From positions 1-50,654 of the forward strand of contig NZBN01000004.1 of assembly GCA_002687935.1 (NCBI GenBank): a stretch of 50,654 bases of DNA, in the 5' to 3' direction. The translations under genes and the position numbers were made by a program. How positions within the stretch are numbered: the first letter of the stretch is position 1; the number at the start of each line of letters is the position of its first letter. The notes beneath the pieces were generated by a model. The model was given only the letters and a program-made list of their open reading frames with translations. It had not been told where the DNA came from and made no database searches. Shown piece by piece: positions 32,957 through 41,083 of the stretch. Source of the stretch: Methanobacteriota archaeon. Lineage in GTDB: Archaea > Undinarchaeota > Undinarchaeia > Undinarchaeales > Undinarchaeaceae.

Positions 32957-32968
32957 CATTATAAATAA
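32957..32968. promoter_or_regulatory. Shared palindromic TATA region for ORFs 32934 (-) and 32992 (+)
   Basis: ATTATAAATAAT lies about 27 bp from the minus-strand ATG at 32934 and about 29 bp from the plus-strand ATG at 32992, so one AT-rich element may serve both directions. Confidence 0.5.
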
Positions 32969-32991
32969 TTCTACGACTATATTTTTTCCCT

Positions 32992-33828
32992 ATGAAGTGT
33001 TCTGCAGTCCTACTATCTCCAGGCTCACAGGAAGGAAGGAATCCGTCCTTCCTTGATGTCTATGGGGAAACAATACTGGAAATAGCTTTCAGAAACGCCA
33101 AGAAGGCTTTCAAGAGAACTCTTGTTGTAGCTGAGGATTACAAAACTCAGAAAGAATACGAAAAAATTGTTGATTGTGATGTTGTAGTAGACATGAGTGA
33201 AGAAAAAAGCGTTCTCAGCCGGCTGAATACCGGACTAAGGGTTTGTGGAACAGATTATGCCTTCATTACAACATCTGCTATGCCCTTAATCGATCAGAAA
33301 GCTGTAGAATTGATGAAGTCTAAAATAGATGGGCAGGAGTATGACTCCGTTGTTCCAAGAATTGGAAATTCTTTGGAACTTCTGCACTCAATTTATCGAG
33401 CAAAGACTGTCTCAAAATCACTAGAAGCCGGAGAAGGGGACCTTTCCTACAATCTTGAGACTGCTCTTACAAAGATGAACACACTTTTTATTCCCGAAAG
33501 TGAATTTTCAGAACTGGATTCAAGTCTTTCAAGCTTTTTCAAAGTGAGGAGTGAAATAGACTATCAAACACTCAAAAATAGATACAGGAAAAAGACTTAT
33601 AGAAACAGGCTGAAAAAAGCCAGTAGGATTTCATCAGAAATAATTGCCGAAATAGAGACTGAAAATACTGCATATTACAGAGTGCCAGGAACAGAAAAGA
33701 GTCATGAAGTAGTACTCAATAAAAGGAAGGATATGTGGAGCTGTGATTGCCGCTATTTCACGATGAGAGGAAACTACTGCTCACATATACTTGCGAGCCA
33801 GAAAAAAAGGGAGAAAGATGCTGAGTAA
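32992..33828 (+). CDS. MobA-like nucleotidyltransferase fused to a SWIM zinc finger
   Basis: In this 278-residue protein, residues 1-~190 look like a GT-A nucleotidyltransferase of the MobA/IspD type (AVLLSPGS, FLDVYGETILEIAF, FITTSAMPLI, VVPRIGNSLELLHSIYRA). The glycine-rich loop is degenerate: LSPGSQEG replaces LAGG-S-RMG, and the usual lysine is not obvious. Residues ~225-270 form a SWIM finger, CDC-x9-CSH. SWIM fingers bind DNA or proteins. I infer a nucleotidyl-transferase-fold protein recruited to a nucleic-acid role. It overlaps the next gene by 11 bases. Confidence 0.65.
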   Translation: MKCSAVLLSPGSQEGRNPSFLDVYGETILEIAFRNAKKAFKRTLVVAEDYKTQKEYEKIVDCDVVVDMSEEKSVLSRLNTGLRVCGTDYAFITTSAMPLIDQKAVELMKSKIDGQEYDSVVPRIGNSLELLHSIYRAKTVSKSLEAGEGDLSYNLETALTKMNTLFIPESEFSELDSSLSSFFKVRSEIDYQTLKNRYRKKTYRNRLKKASRISSEIIAEIETENTAYYRVPGTEKSHEVVLNKRKDMWSCDCRYFTMRGNYCSHILASQKKREKDAE

Positions 33829-35299
33829 TTTTAAGATAGCAGAAGAAACGCGAAAGGATTTGAAGACTCCGATTGGAGAGCTCATAGAAGAGCTTCCAAG
33901 AAGCGGAGACGGGCTCATAGCAGTCGGAGATATCACAACACTGAGACTACTGAAAGAAGGTATAACTCCAGATATATGTGTTATTGACTATAAAGCAGAG
34001 CGAGAGCCTCTTTCAGAAGAAGATGTAAAAACTCTGAAAGCTTTGGATGTACAGGAAATTAAAGCAGAAAATAATGCCGGAGAAATATCACTTTCAGCTT
34101 GGAAGGCTTTTGAAGACGCTCTCAAAAATACCCCTGCGAAAATTGTGATTGATGGAGAAGATGACCTTCTTGCTCTTGCCGCGCTTTTCCTTGCACCTGA
34201 AGGAAGTAAGGTGATATACGGACAGCCAGATATTGGAACGGCAATGTTTGAAGTGTCGGACAAACTAAGACAGAAATATGTTGAAGTTCTTATTCACGGA
34301 AAAGGCAGAGAATTCCTAAATTCCATACAGGGAAAGGTTGTAATCGTGCACGACAGCGATGCTGACGGAGCCTGTTCTGCAATAGTATTCGCAAAATATC
34401 TCGAGGATAGGAAGGTCGAAGTTGTTCTGATGGAAAGCAGTGACCCGTTGATACACAGTAACACAAAAAAAGAAATTAGAAAGACAGAAGCAGAAAATCT
34501 CATTGTTCTTGACCTTGGAAGCGAAGCTTATGACTCTTTGAAAGAATTAAGTGAGGAAATGCACGTGATGGTTCTTGACCACCACAAGGTAGTTGGAAGT
34601 CCTGATTTTGGGAAAACTCTTGTTCTTAATCCTCATTTGTTTAAACTTCCAGATGAAGTTGTCGGACCAACTTCTTACCTAGCATATGTTATATGCCAAG
34701 AACTTGACTGGGTCGCCATTATAGGAACTATAGCAGACAAAGGTTTCTATCCTGCAGAGGAACTTCTTAGCTCTGTCAAAAAACGATACAAAGTTGACTT
34801 TGAAAGACTGAGTCAGATGTTTGAAGCAGGTGCAGTACTGAGGAAGTTGGCAGAGACTAGAGATGCAGTCAGAAATGCAGAATCGCCTGAAGAAGTGGAA
34901 AAATCTGAAACCTTGATTGGTTTTGAAAAAGAATATTTACAGGAGCTTGAGAGGCTGAAAAAACTTCATGAGACTGATGCTGAGGAACTAGCAGAAGGAA
35001 GAATAATTCTTTTTGATTTCACTTCAGAATACAGAGTACGGGGAATGGTGTCAAATATGCTTCAGTCCATGTATACGGAAAAATCAATAATAGTGGCAGA
35101 AAAGGTCGGACAGCACTACTATTTCAGTATGCGGGCAGGCGGACAAAAAGTTGACTTGGTTAAAATAATAAAATATGCGATTGAAGGACTTGCCGAATCG
35201 AATGGCGGAGGACATACAAAGGCAGCCGGTGCCAGAGTAATGGCAGGAGACCGTGACAAGTTCATAAGCGGCTTTGTTGAAAAGTTCAAAGAAATATAG
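33818..35299 (+). CDS. Fusion of GTP-dependent dephospho-CoA kinase (DUF359) and DHH/DHHA1 phosphoesterase
   Basis: This protein has 493 residues. The first ~150 match the archaeal GTP-dependent dephospho-CoA kinase: LIAVGDITTLRLLKEGITPDICVIDYKAER, NNAGEISLSAWKAF, IDGEDDLLALAAL, KVIYGQPDIG. The family DGKT motif is altered to DYKA. From ~170 on comes a DHH phosphoesterase with VHDSDADGACSA, VLDHHK, GTIAD and the DHHA1 motif GGGHTKAAGA. I start at ATG 33818 inside the previous gene, after AAAGGGAGAAAG. CoA synthesis and RecJ/NrnA-like nuclease functions in one chain is unusual. Confidence 0.8.
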   Translation: MLSNFKIAEETRKDLKTPIGELIEELPRSGDGLIAVGDITTLRLLKEGITPDICVIDYKAEREPLSEEDVKTLKALDVQEIKAENNAGEISLSAWKAFEDALKNTPAKIVIDGEDDLLALAALFLAPEGSKVIYGQPDIGTAMFEVSDKLRQKYVEVLIHGKGREFLNSIQGKVVIVHDSDADGACSAIVFAKYLEDRKVEVVLMESSDPLIHSNTKKEIRKTEAENLIVLDLGSEAYDSLKELSEEMHVMVLDHHKVVGSPDFGKTLVLNPHLFKLPDEVVGPTSYLAYVICQELDWVAIIGTIADKGFYPAEELLSSVKKRYKVDFERLSQMFEAGAVLRKLAETRDAVRNAESPEEVEKSETLIGFEKEYLQELERLKKLHETDAEELAEGRIILFDFTSEYRVRGMVSNMLQSMYTEKSIIVAEKVGQHYYFSMRAGGQKVDLVKIIKYAIEGLAESNGGGHTKAAGARVMAGDRDKFISGFVEKFKEI

Positions 35300-35334
35300 A
35301 AACGTTTATAAGAAGCATTTCATTAACAGCAAAT

Positions 35335-35703
35335 ATGAAAAGGCAAGTCTGGAAAGTTTTCCAGTTCACAGGCTGGTTCGTTGTTCTTCTTGCAATTACG
35401 CTTGGCCTTCTCTACGCAAGCATACTTATTGGAGAGCAGATATACGGAAGCGCATTACTGATTGTAGTTGGAATAATCCTTGTAATATTGGGTGAGCACT
35501 TCATATCAATAAAGTATGCAAAACGCTACCTTCTAGTGTGGCAGGCAGGTTCAATCGCAGGAGCATTTTCAATAACTATTGGAGTAATCTGGTTAGTTAT
35601 ACAATTCCTACAGGAGTACCAGTCATGGTACAGCATACTCATCCTTCTCGCTCTGGGCATAGGACTCATAGTAGTAGGGGAGAACTTTAAACTAGAAAAA
35701 TGA
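35335..35703 (+). CDS. Four-helix membrane protein, unknown
   Basis: This 122-residue protein has four transmembrane helices (about 13-31, 39-56, 68-90, 97-115) and short loops. No family recognised. A TATA box (GTTTATAAG) sits 27 bp before the ATG, giving a leaderless transcript. It overlaps the following small gene by four bases. Confidence 0.65.
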   Translation: MKRQVWKVFQFTGWFVVLLAITLGLLYASILIGEQIYGSALLIVVGIILVILGEHFISIKYAKRYLLVWQAGSIAGAFSITIGVIWLVIQFLQEYQSWYSILILLALGIGLIVVGENFKLEK

Positions 35704-35948
35704 AGGAGAAGACCAAGTTTATGCTCGTTGCGACGCTTGTTATAATGCTTGTTTTAAGCGCAGCGATTGAGGCAAGGTCCAGCAGAACTGCTGATGCACC
35801 AGCAAAACAGGATAGTGGCGGTGTTGGTGGTCAGTTTCTTCAGAGTTTCACCTGTATATTCACGCAGTGTGGCTGGCCTGCTATCATAATACTAATACTA
35901 CCTGTTTTCGGAATGTGGGTTTACAAGAAATATTTCAGTCTTTGGTAG
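35700..35948 (+). CDS. Small secreted-topology membrane protein
   Basis: This 82-residue protein has an N-terminal hydrophobic segment (~8-23) ending in a signal-like SAAIEA, then a polar glycine-rich region with FTCIFTQCGW (two cysteines), and a C-terminal transmembrane helix (~58-74). No family recognised. Coupled to the four-helix protein upstream, suggesting one complex. Confidence 0.6.
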   Translation: MKEKTKFMLVATLVIMLVLSAAIEARSSRTADAPAKQDSGGVGGQFLQSFTCIFTQCGWPAIIILILPVFGMWVYKKYFSLW

Positions 35949-35997
35949 ACATGGGTAAAATATATAAGGAAAATAATGCACTTAATAGGTGATAACA

Positions 35998-36477
35998 ATG
36001 GCTACGGTAGCACCAAAAGTAAAAGAAGAACTTAAAAGAACCCTTCATCGGGTATTTAGACCTCTTGAACCAAGAGTAGAAATTAAACTTTTGAAGGATT
36101 CAGAACCGATAACAAAAGATATCATAGATACTGTTGTAGATATTGTAAGAAATGCTGAGAAAGGAACAGATATTAAGGATTTAACTGAGGAAGTTCACAC
36201 GATAGCTGAAGAAAAAGTCAGATCAGGAAAATGGAACCTCCATTCAGCAATAGTTGCAGTAGGGGATTTGCTTCAAAGTTCAAAATCCCTAAAAGGACTT
36301 GACAACGACCAGCAGGCAAAGGTTAGAATTCTTATCGGAGACGTTATTGGATCATCTATGGCGGAAGTCGTTGAATCTCTTGACAGACTTGAGGGAGCAG
36401 CAGGAATTGAAAGTAGGTCTATCGTTAACAGAGTGAAAAGTGCCTTCTCCAGAAAATGGATAGAACGGGCTCTGTAA
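35998..36477 (+). CDS. Unknown helical protein, 159 residues
   Basis: This soluble, mainly helical protein has no recognised domain. I start at ATG 35998 because GGTGA precedes it by 5 nt; TATA element AATATATAAGG (35959-35969) puts the transcript start near 35989, so this gene has a short leader with a Shine-Dalgarno. The next 70 bases before the convergent gene hold AT-rich sequence without a clear terminator. Confidence 0.6.
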   Translation: MATVAPKVKEELKRTLHRVFRPLEPRVEIKLLKDSEPITKDIIDTVVDIVRNAEKGTDIKDLTEEVHTIAEEKVRSGKWNLHSAIVAVGDLLQSSKSLKGLDNDQQAKVRILIGDVIGSSMAEVVESLDRLEGAAGIESRSIVNRVKSAFSRKWIERAL

Positions 36478-36550
36478 TCTCTGAGTTTTAATTGTTTTAA
36501 AAACGTAGTGCGAGCTCAGAATTTAATTATTTTTATTAAATAAAGCGAAC

Positions 36551-37093
36551 TTAAGACTTGGCTCCATCTAGTGTTTCGTGGGCTTCCTTTCCGGCTATTC
36601 GAACCTCGTGACCCCAGAGCCTCCAGGTTTTCTTTCCGGTTTTCTTTGACTCAATCTCAGCCAACTGGCGTATATTCCTTGCAGCCGACATAAGAGGACC
36701 TTCCCCAGTCCAAGTTGTCACTCCGCGCTTGATACTTGTGGAGAAATTAAGGGAAGATAGAATTTTATCAATGTGAACTTTCTCATCTTCAGACGCTGCT
36801 TTCTTTCTCTCAGTGTAATAGGTAATAAGATTGCGAAACATTGAAACTATGGCAAGTGAAATTATGAATATATTCTCATCCTCCCCCTCGTGCGCTTCTG
36901 CAGCCATTTCAGGGTGTTTGAGTTCCTTTTTCAGAGAATGAATCGCTTCCTTCAGATTTGATGCAACATCACGATGCCTTACAGCTATGGGGTGAACAAT
37001 TTTGCCAAGAATTTCTTCCAGAGCCTCAAGCTCTTTTTCTACATCCTCTTCACCTTCAGAAATAACACTTATTTCCTGTATATCATCTACCAT
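36551..37093 (-). CDS. Unknown helical protein, 180 residues
   Basis: This soluble protein is rich in helices and charged residues, with acidic N-terminus (EGEEDVEKELEALEEIL) and a C-terminal block KKTWRLWGHEVRIAGKEAHE. No family recognised. TATA element TTTATATGC lies 25 bp before the ATG. Divergent from ORF 37167. Confidence 0.6.
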   Translation of the reverse strand: MVDDIQEISVISEGEEDVEKELEALEEILGKIVHPIAVRHRDVASNLKEAIHSLKKELKHPEMAAEAHEGEDENIFIISLAIVSMFRNLITYYTERKKAASEDEKVHIDKILSSLNFSTSIKRGVTTWTGEGPLMSAARNIRQLAEIESKKTGKKTWRLWGHEVRIAGKEAHETLDGAKS

Positions 37094-37166
37094 AGAGACT
37101 TTTTGTATATTTGCATATAAAACACTTGCGATAAAAACTATTAAATAAGAAAGACTAAAAGATACT

Positions 37167-37835
37167 ATGTCAGACCCTATTATGCTCGGAACTGAGAAAG
37201 AATATACTGATTGTGTCCTGAGACTTATTGATGAAGCAGCTAGTTTTATAGATGATTTAAAATCCAGAAAAATAAAATATTTAACTGCAAGTAGCCGAGG
37301 CAGGATAGACGAACTTATAGAAAATGCCAGTTCCTGTGAAATGCAGAAAGTTAAGTCAATTGCGCCTTCTCTGCAGGCTCTTAATGGTGAACTGTCTACA
37401 CTTCTGAAGAAATTTCATGTGATAAAGAGTGCTTACAGAACTGATGAAAGTTTGAAGAGCTTCTTAGGAGATTACAGTCAAAATCCCTCAAATTCCTGCA
37501 CCAAATTAATAAGTTTTATAGACTCCAGTATAGCTCAGATGGACTCAGTAATAGTAAAGTATTCAGATGTTGACAGGGCAAAAAAACCAGCACACACATG
37601 GATACTAACTATTCTATCCAATCAAACAGGAGATAGTGTTTCAAAAAAGGCTAGGAAAGCCAGAATAGTTCTTGAATCTATCAGAAATTTGATAGGAGAG
37701 TTACAGGGGATGTGTCACTCCTCAAAGCTTGAGCTTCTGAATATACGAAATACTGCAAGTAAGACTCTGTCAAAAACTGGACGACTGAGTTATAAATCTC
37801 CTTTTGATGGAGGCTCCGAACCAGGAGCAGCCTAA
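37167..37835 (+). CDS. Unknown helical protein, 222 residues
   Basis: This is an all-alpha soluble protein with a long first helix (CVLRLIDEAASFIDDLKSRK) and lysine-rich second half. No domain recognised. A TATTAAATAAG element precedes the ATG by about 24 bp. It lies immediately upstream of the endonuclease V-like gene but that gene has its own TATA box, so they need not be co-transcribed. Confidence 0.55.
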   Translation: MSDPIMLGTEKEYTDCVLRLIDEAASFIDDLKSRKIKYLTASSRGRIDELIENASSCEMQKVKSIAPSLQALNGELSTLLKKFHVIKSAYRTDESLKSFLGDYSQNPSNSCTKLISFIDSSIAQMDSVIVKYSDVDRAKKPAHTWILTILSNQTGDSVSKKARKARIVLESIRNLIGELQGMCHSSKLELLNIRNTASKTLSKTGRLSYKSPFDGGSEPGAA

Positions 37836-37867
37836 AAAGTTATAAATCTTTCTGACTATCTGAAAAT

Positions 37868-38527
37868 ATGAGCAAATTTTTCCCTGAAAAAATAACAATT
37901 CTGTCCGCTTCGGAACTGCAGGAACAATTTCACGAAGAATTGATTCTTGAAGATGAGATTCCTGTTAATTTGGAAACAATTGGGGGAGTAACAAGTTATT
38001 CCAGAGGAAGTATAATAAAGGTGGCTATGTCCATTCTGAAAATAAAGGATAATTATTCAAATTTTGAAATTTTGAAACAGGATTTTGTTGAAGACACAAG
38101 CAGAATCCCTGAGCTCCCGACATTCGGAGGGTTCAGAGAAGGACGAGTAATAGCAGACACTATAACGAGTTTTGACATACCAGATATATTGATGATTAAA
38201 GGACATGGACTAAACCACCCAAGAAAGTTTGGAATTGCCTGCCATGTAGGACTCTCAATGAACATAGCAACGATAGCGGTTTCAACTGAGCTTCTTTGCG
38301 GAGAAGTGAAAACTATTGACGGGAAAAATCTGATAATGGACGATGAGGAAATTGTAGGAGAAGTTGTAAAAAAAACAGCAACATCGCCAAGACTTTACGT
38401 AAGCCCTGGTCACAGAGTATCTGTAGAAACTGCTGCAGAAATTGTAAGAAAAACGACTCTTGAAAAAATACCTGAGCCTCTGAGAATTGCAAATGAAGAG
38501 CTCGTAAAGAGAATGAGCCAGAAATGA
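37868..38527 (+). CDS. Endonuclease V homologue lacking catalytic residues
   Basis: This 219-residue protein has the fold signature of endonuclease V (deoxyinosine/inosine nuclease): LPTFGGFREGRV, GHGLNHPRKFGIACHVGL, STELLCGE, LYVSPGHRVSVETA. Yet key residues are changed. The first metal aspartate (normally VDVSY) is T42 in GVTSYS, the DGHG aspartate is K111 in KGHG, and the lysine of the VAKSLLCG motif is T140. E91, H117 and H182 remain. It is probably catalytically dead but may still bind nucleic acid. TATA GTTATAAAT is 25 bp upstream. Overlaps cutA by four bases. Confidence 0.75.
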   Translation: MSKFFPEKITILSASELQEQFHEELILEDEIPVNLETIGGVTSYSRGSIIKVAMSILKIKDNYSNFEILKQDFVEDTSRIPELPTFGGFREGRVIADTITSFDIPDILMIKGHGLNHPRKFGIACHVGLSMNIATIAVSTELLCGEVKTIDGKNLIMDDEEIVGEVVKKTATSPRLYVSPGHRVSVETAAEIVRKTTLEKIPEPLRIANEELVKRMSQK

Positions 38528-38826
38528 TGTATCTGACATACACTCCGGTAAAAACCACAGAGGAAGCGAAGACACTTGGAAGACAATTGCTTGAAGAAAA
38601 ACTTGCTTTCTGTGTAAATATTATTCCTAACTGTAGCTCAATTTATTTAGAAAAGAGTAAAATAAAGGAATCTGACGAAGCCATTCTTATTATGAAAACG
38701 AATGCAGATTTTGAAACACTTAAAAAACGAATAAGTGAACTGCACAGCTACGAAATACCTGCAATATTAAAAATAAATGTTGAAGATGTAAACAAGGAAT
38801 ATCTGGACTGGAATTCTCAGCCGTAA
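38524..38826 (+). CDS. cutA: CutA-like protein (divalent cation tolerance family)
   Basis: This 100-residue protein has CutA order: YLTYTPVKTTEEAKTLGRQLLEEKLAFCVNI, then IYLEKSKIKESDEAILIMKT and SYEIPAILKINVEDVNKEYLDW. CutA forms stable trimers and is linked to copper/divalent metal tolerance, though its mechanism is unclear. ATG overlaps the endonuclease V-like stop (ATGA). It overlaps the convergent downstream gene by 10 bp. Confidence 0.85.
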   Translation: MMYLTYTPVKTTEEAKTLGRQLLEEKLAFCVNIIPNCSSIYLEKSKIKESDEAILIMKTNADFETLKKRISELHSYEIPAILKINVEDVNKEYLDWNSQP

Positions 38827-39203
38827 AGCCTTTGATACCTTATTCTGTCCATTTCAGTCAATGTTTTTTCAACTGAATAAATTATAGCATCTCTTATATC
38901 CTCAGGAGACTTTTTTGCTAGTTTATCCTGAATCTCGCTGAAAACCTGCTGAATTCCAAAAACAACATCATATTCAGCCCCGTCAAGATCCAAAAGCCAT
39001 TCATCCAAATCCCCGGCTCCCTCTACATCTGACATTTCGCCAAGAACTAACGGGAGTATATTTGTAGCCCAGGATCTTGCATCCGAACAGCCGCTGGACT
39101 GAAGAAGTTCCGTTACACGGGAGATGCATAGTTCAGCCAGCTCAGAGTCGTCTTGTTTGAGTTCTTTCAAAACTAGGCGAACTTTGCTTGGAATTTTAGT
39201 CAT
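38817..39203 (-). CDS. Unknown acidic helical protein, 128 residues
   Basis: This soluble protein has many acidic residues (EMSDVEGAGDLDEWLLDLDGAEYD) and several helices. No family recognised. TATA element TTTAAATAA is centred 26 bp before the ATG, so a leaderless transcript is likely. Confidence 0.6.
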   Translation of the reverse strand: MTKIPSKVRLVLKELKQDDSELAELCISRVTELLQSSGCSDARSWATNILPLVLGEMSDVEGAGDLDEWLLDLDGAEYDVVFGIQQVFSEIQDKLAKKSPEDIRDAIIYSVEKTLTEMDRIRYQRLYG

Positions 39204-39235
39204 GTTTGTTAAGATGGAGCAGAAATTATTTAAAG

Positions 39236-41083
39236 CTATTCTTGTCTCTCTAGAGGAAGATAAACCCTGACACTTCCCCAGTCTGTGACCTGGTCAAAAG
39301 TCTTCGCAAGATAGTAGTTTTCAGAGAGAGCTTCCATAATTAACGCGCTGTCCTCAAGAGGAATTAGCTCAAAGAACTTGTCTGTTTTTCTCTGACTCAT
39401 TACAACAGCAGAGGCATCTCTGCTTTCCAAATGTTCTGCATAAATTTCAGAGTTCATACCGTTGACAGAACGGGCTTTATCACTATCGAATAAGAAGAAG
39501 CCAAAGTAGCCCCGCTCAAAGCCGTGAATCACCGCACGGTCTGCTTCCAGTGCAATGGGAATTTCGAAGGTTATTATTTTACTTTCTTCTGCTGTGTTAA
39601 GCCTTACAAAATCTGCGACTTCCGAAACTTCATTCACAGGGAAGCGGAGAGAACCGTCCTCACTATAATCGAGGCGGAAACGTGGATACTGGAGAAGAGA
39701 AAATGAAACAGTCAAAATGATGAGAACTCCTGCTATGGCGAGAAGTTTTTCCCGAGGATAATTATGAAGAAGGTGTTTCAAGCCGACTGATGCGACAATT
39801 GCCCCCAGTGGCAGGAATGACAGACTGTAACTGTAGCTAGCAGGAGTTGGAACTAGAGAAGAAACCGCAGTGATTGCAACAAAGACTCCGAAGAGGAGAA
39901 TATACATTTTTCTATCCTCAGACGACCATTTTACCCTTCCTGACCTGAACAGAGCAAATGCAGTTATAGCAATCGTTCCGTAGATAATAAAATTATAGAA
40001 AATAGTGAGAGACAGAACAAAGAGTTTGTCAAAAACCGCGGAGGACAGTGTGCCCTGTGTTATTTCAAAGAGGAAATAATTGACTGTTCTTTCTGCTGGA
40101 AATATAGCACTCCTAGTAAGAGGAGCTCCAGCAAAGCCAAAGAAGGTTTTCTGGAAATCCGCGGCGAAGAAGGGAAGATAAACCACTAGCAAAAATCCTA
40201 TACCTGTTATGAGAGACAGAAGAAGGTTTTTTATTCCGGATTTCAGCTTCCATAAGTACCACAATAAGAAAAGAATTGCAGGAGCCGCAAATGCTCTTGT
40301 AGCAATTGAAGCAGAAAATAAAAGAGTTGATGCAATAGCTTTTTTGGAATTTGGAATTTTCCAGGTCAGAGAATGGAGACCAAATAGAAGGAAGAGTACA
40401 GGAATTGTTGAAGAAGTATCCAGAGTTGCAGTGCTTCCCTGATACATTAAATGGAAGGCCAGCAAGGATGTGGCAAGGACACCATACCATTCACTTTTTG
40501 TCAGACGTTTTGTAACTGAGAAAACCAAATAGAACATAAGCAATTTTATCAGAAGCGCCGCAATACGCCCACCATATAAATCAAAGCCAAGGAACAAAAG
40601 AGGGAAGCCTGCGACATAGGTAAAAAGCGGATCTTTCAGATAAATGAAATCAACATAGGGCATTTGCCCTTCGTACGCAAGTTTTGCGCTGTTTATGTGT
40701 ATACCCTCATCCTGGCCTTCAATTCTCTGAAAGAACAGCAAGAAGGTTCCTATCACAACGACAAGGAACATTACAAGTCCGAATGAGAAAAGAGCCTTCT
40801 TCTTTGAACTCATAGACGAAAACAGTTTTGAAACTCGGTTGAAATTACCTATAATATAGGAAACTGCAAGAAGAATAAAACCTGAAATAAGGAGTTCATA
40901 TGGAAGTGTGGCAACACGGGCCATCTTACGTAGGTAGAGACTATTCGAAGTGTCAGAATTAAGGATAATATATTGAAGAATATCCTGACGATAGAAAATA
41001 GCAAGAACACCAAGAATAGCAAGGACAATTCCGGCAATGAGTGGAAGTAGATAAAGTTGTAGAAGATTCTTGGAGTTTTTCAT
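39236..41083 (-). CDS. GT39-type polyprenol-dependent membrane glycosyltransferase
   Basis: This 615-residue protein has about a dozen transmembrane helices and a C-terminal soluble domain (~480-615). The first outer loop has GQDEGIHINSAKLAYEGQMPYVDF, matching the acidic catalytic loop of PMT/ArnT-type enzymes that use polyprenyl-phosphate sugars. The two N-terminal helices before that loop are additional. It likely transfers sugar to protein or lipid outside the cell membrane. Overlaps the GT2 gene by four bases. Confidence 0.85.
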   Translation of the reverse strand: MKNSKNLLQLYLLPLIAGIVLAILGVLAIFYRQDILQYIILNSDTSNSLYLRKMARVATLPYELLISGFILLAVSYIIGNFNRVSKLFSSMSSKKKALFSFGLVMFLVVVIGTFLLFFQRIEGQDEGIHINSAKLAYEGQMPYVDFIYLKDPLFTYVAGFPLLFLGFDLYGGRIAALLIKLLMFYLVFSVTKRLTKSEWYGVLATSLLAFHLMYQGSTATLDTSSTIPVLFLLFGLHSLTWKIPNSKKAIASTLLFSASIATRAFAAPAILFLLWYLWKLKSGIKNLLLSLITGIGFLLVVYLPFFAADFQKTFFGFAGAPLTRSAIFPAERTVNYFLFEITQGTLSSAVFDKLFVLSLTIFYNFIIYGTIAITAFALFRSGRVKWSSEDRKMYILLFGVFVAITAVSSLVPTPASYSYSLSFLPLGAIVASVGLKHLLHNYPREKLLAIAGVLIILTVSFSLLQYPRFRLDYSEDGSLRFPVNEVSEVADFVRLNTAEESKIITFEIPIALEADRAVIHGFERGYFGFFLFDSDKARSVNGMNSEIYAEHLESRDASAVVMSQRKTDKFFELIPLEDSALIMEALSENYYLAKTFDQVTDWGSVRVYLPLERQE

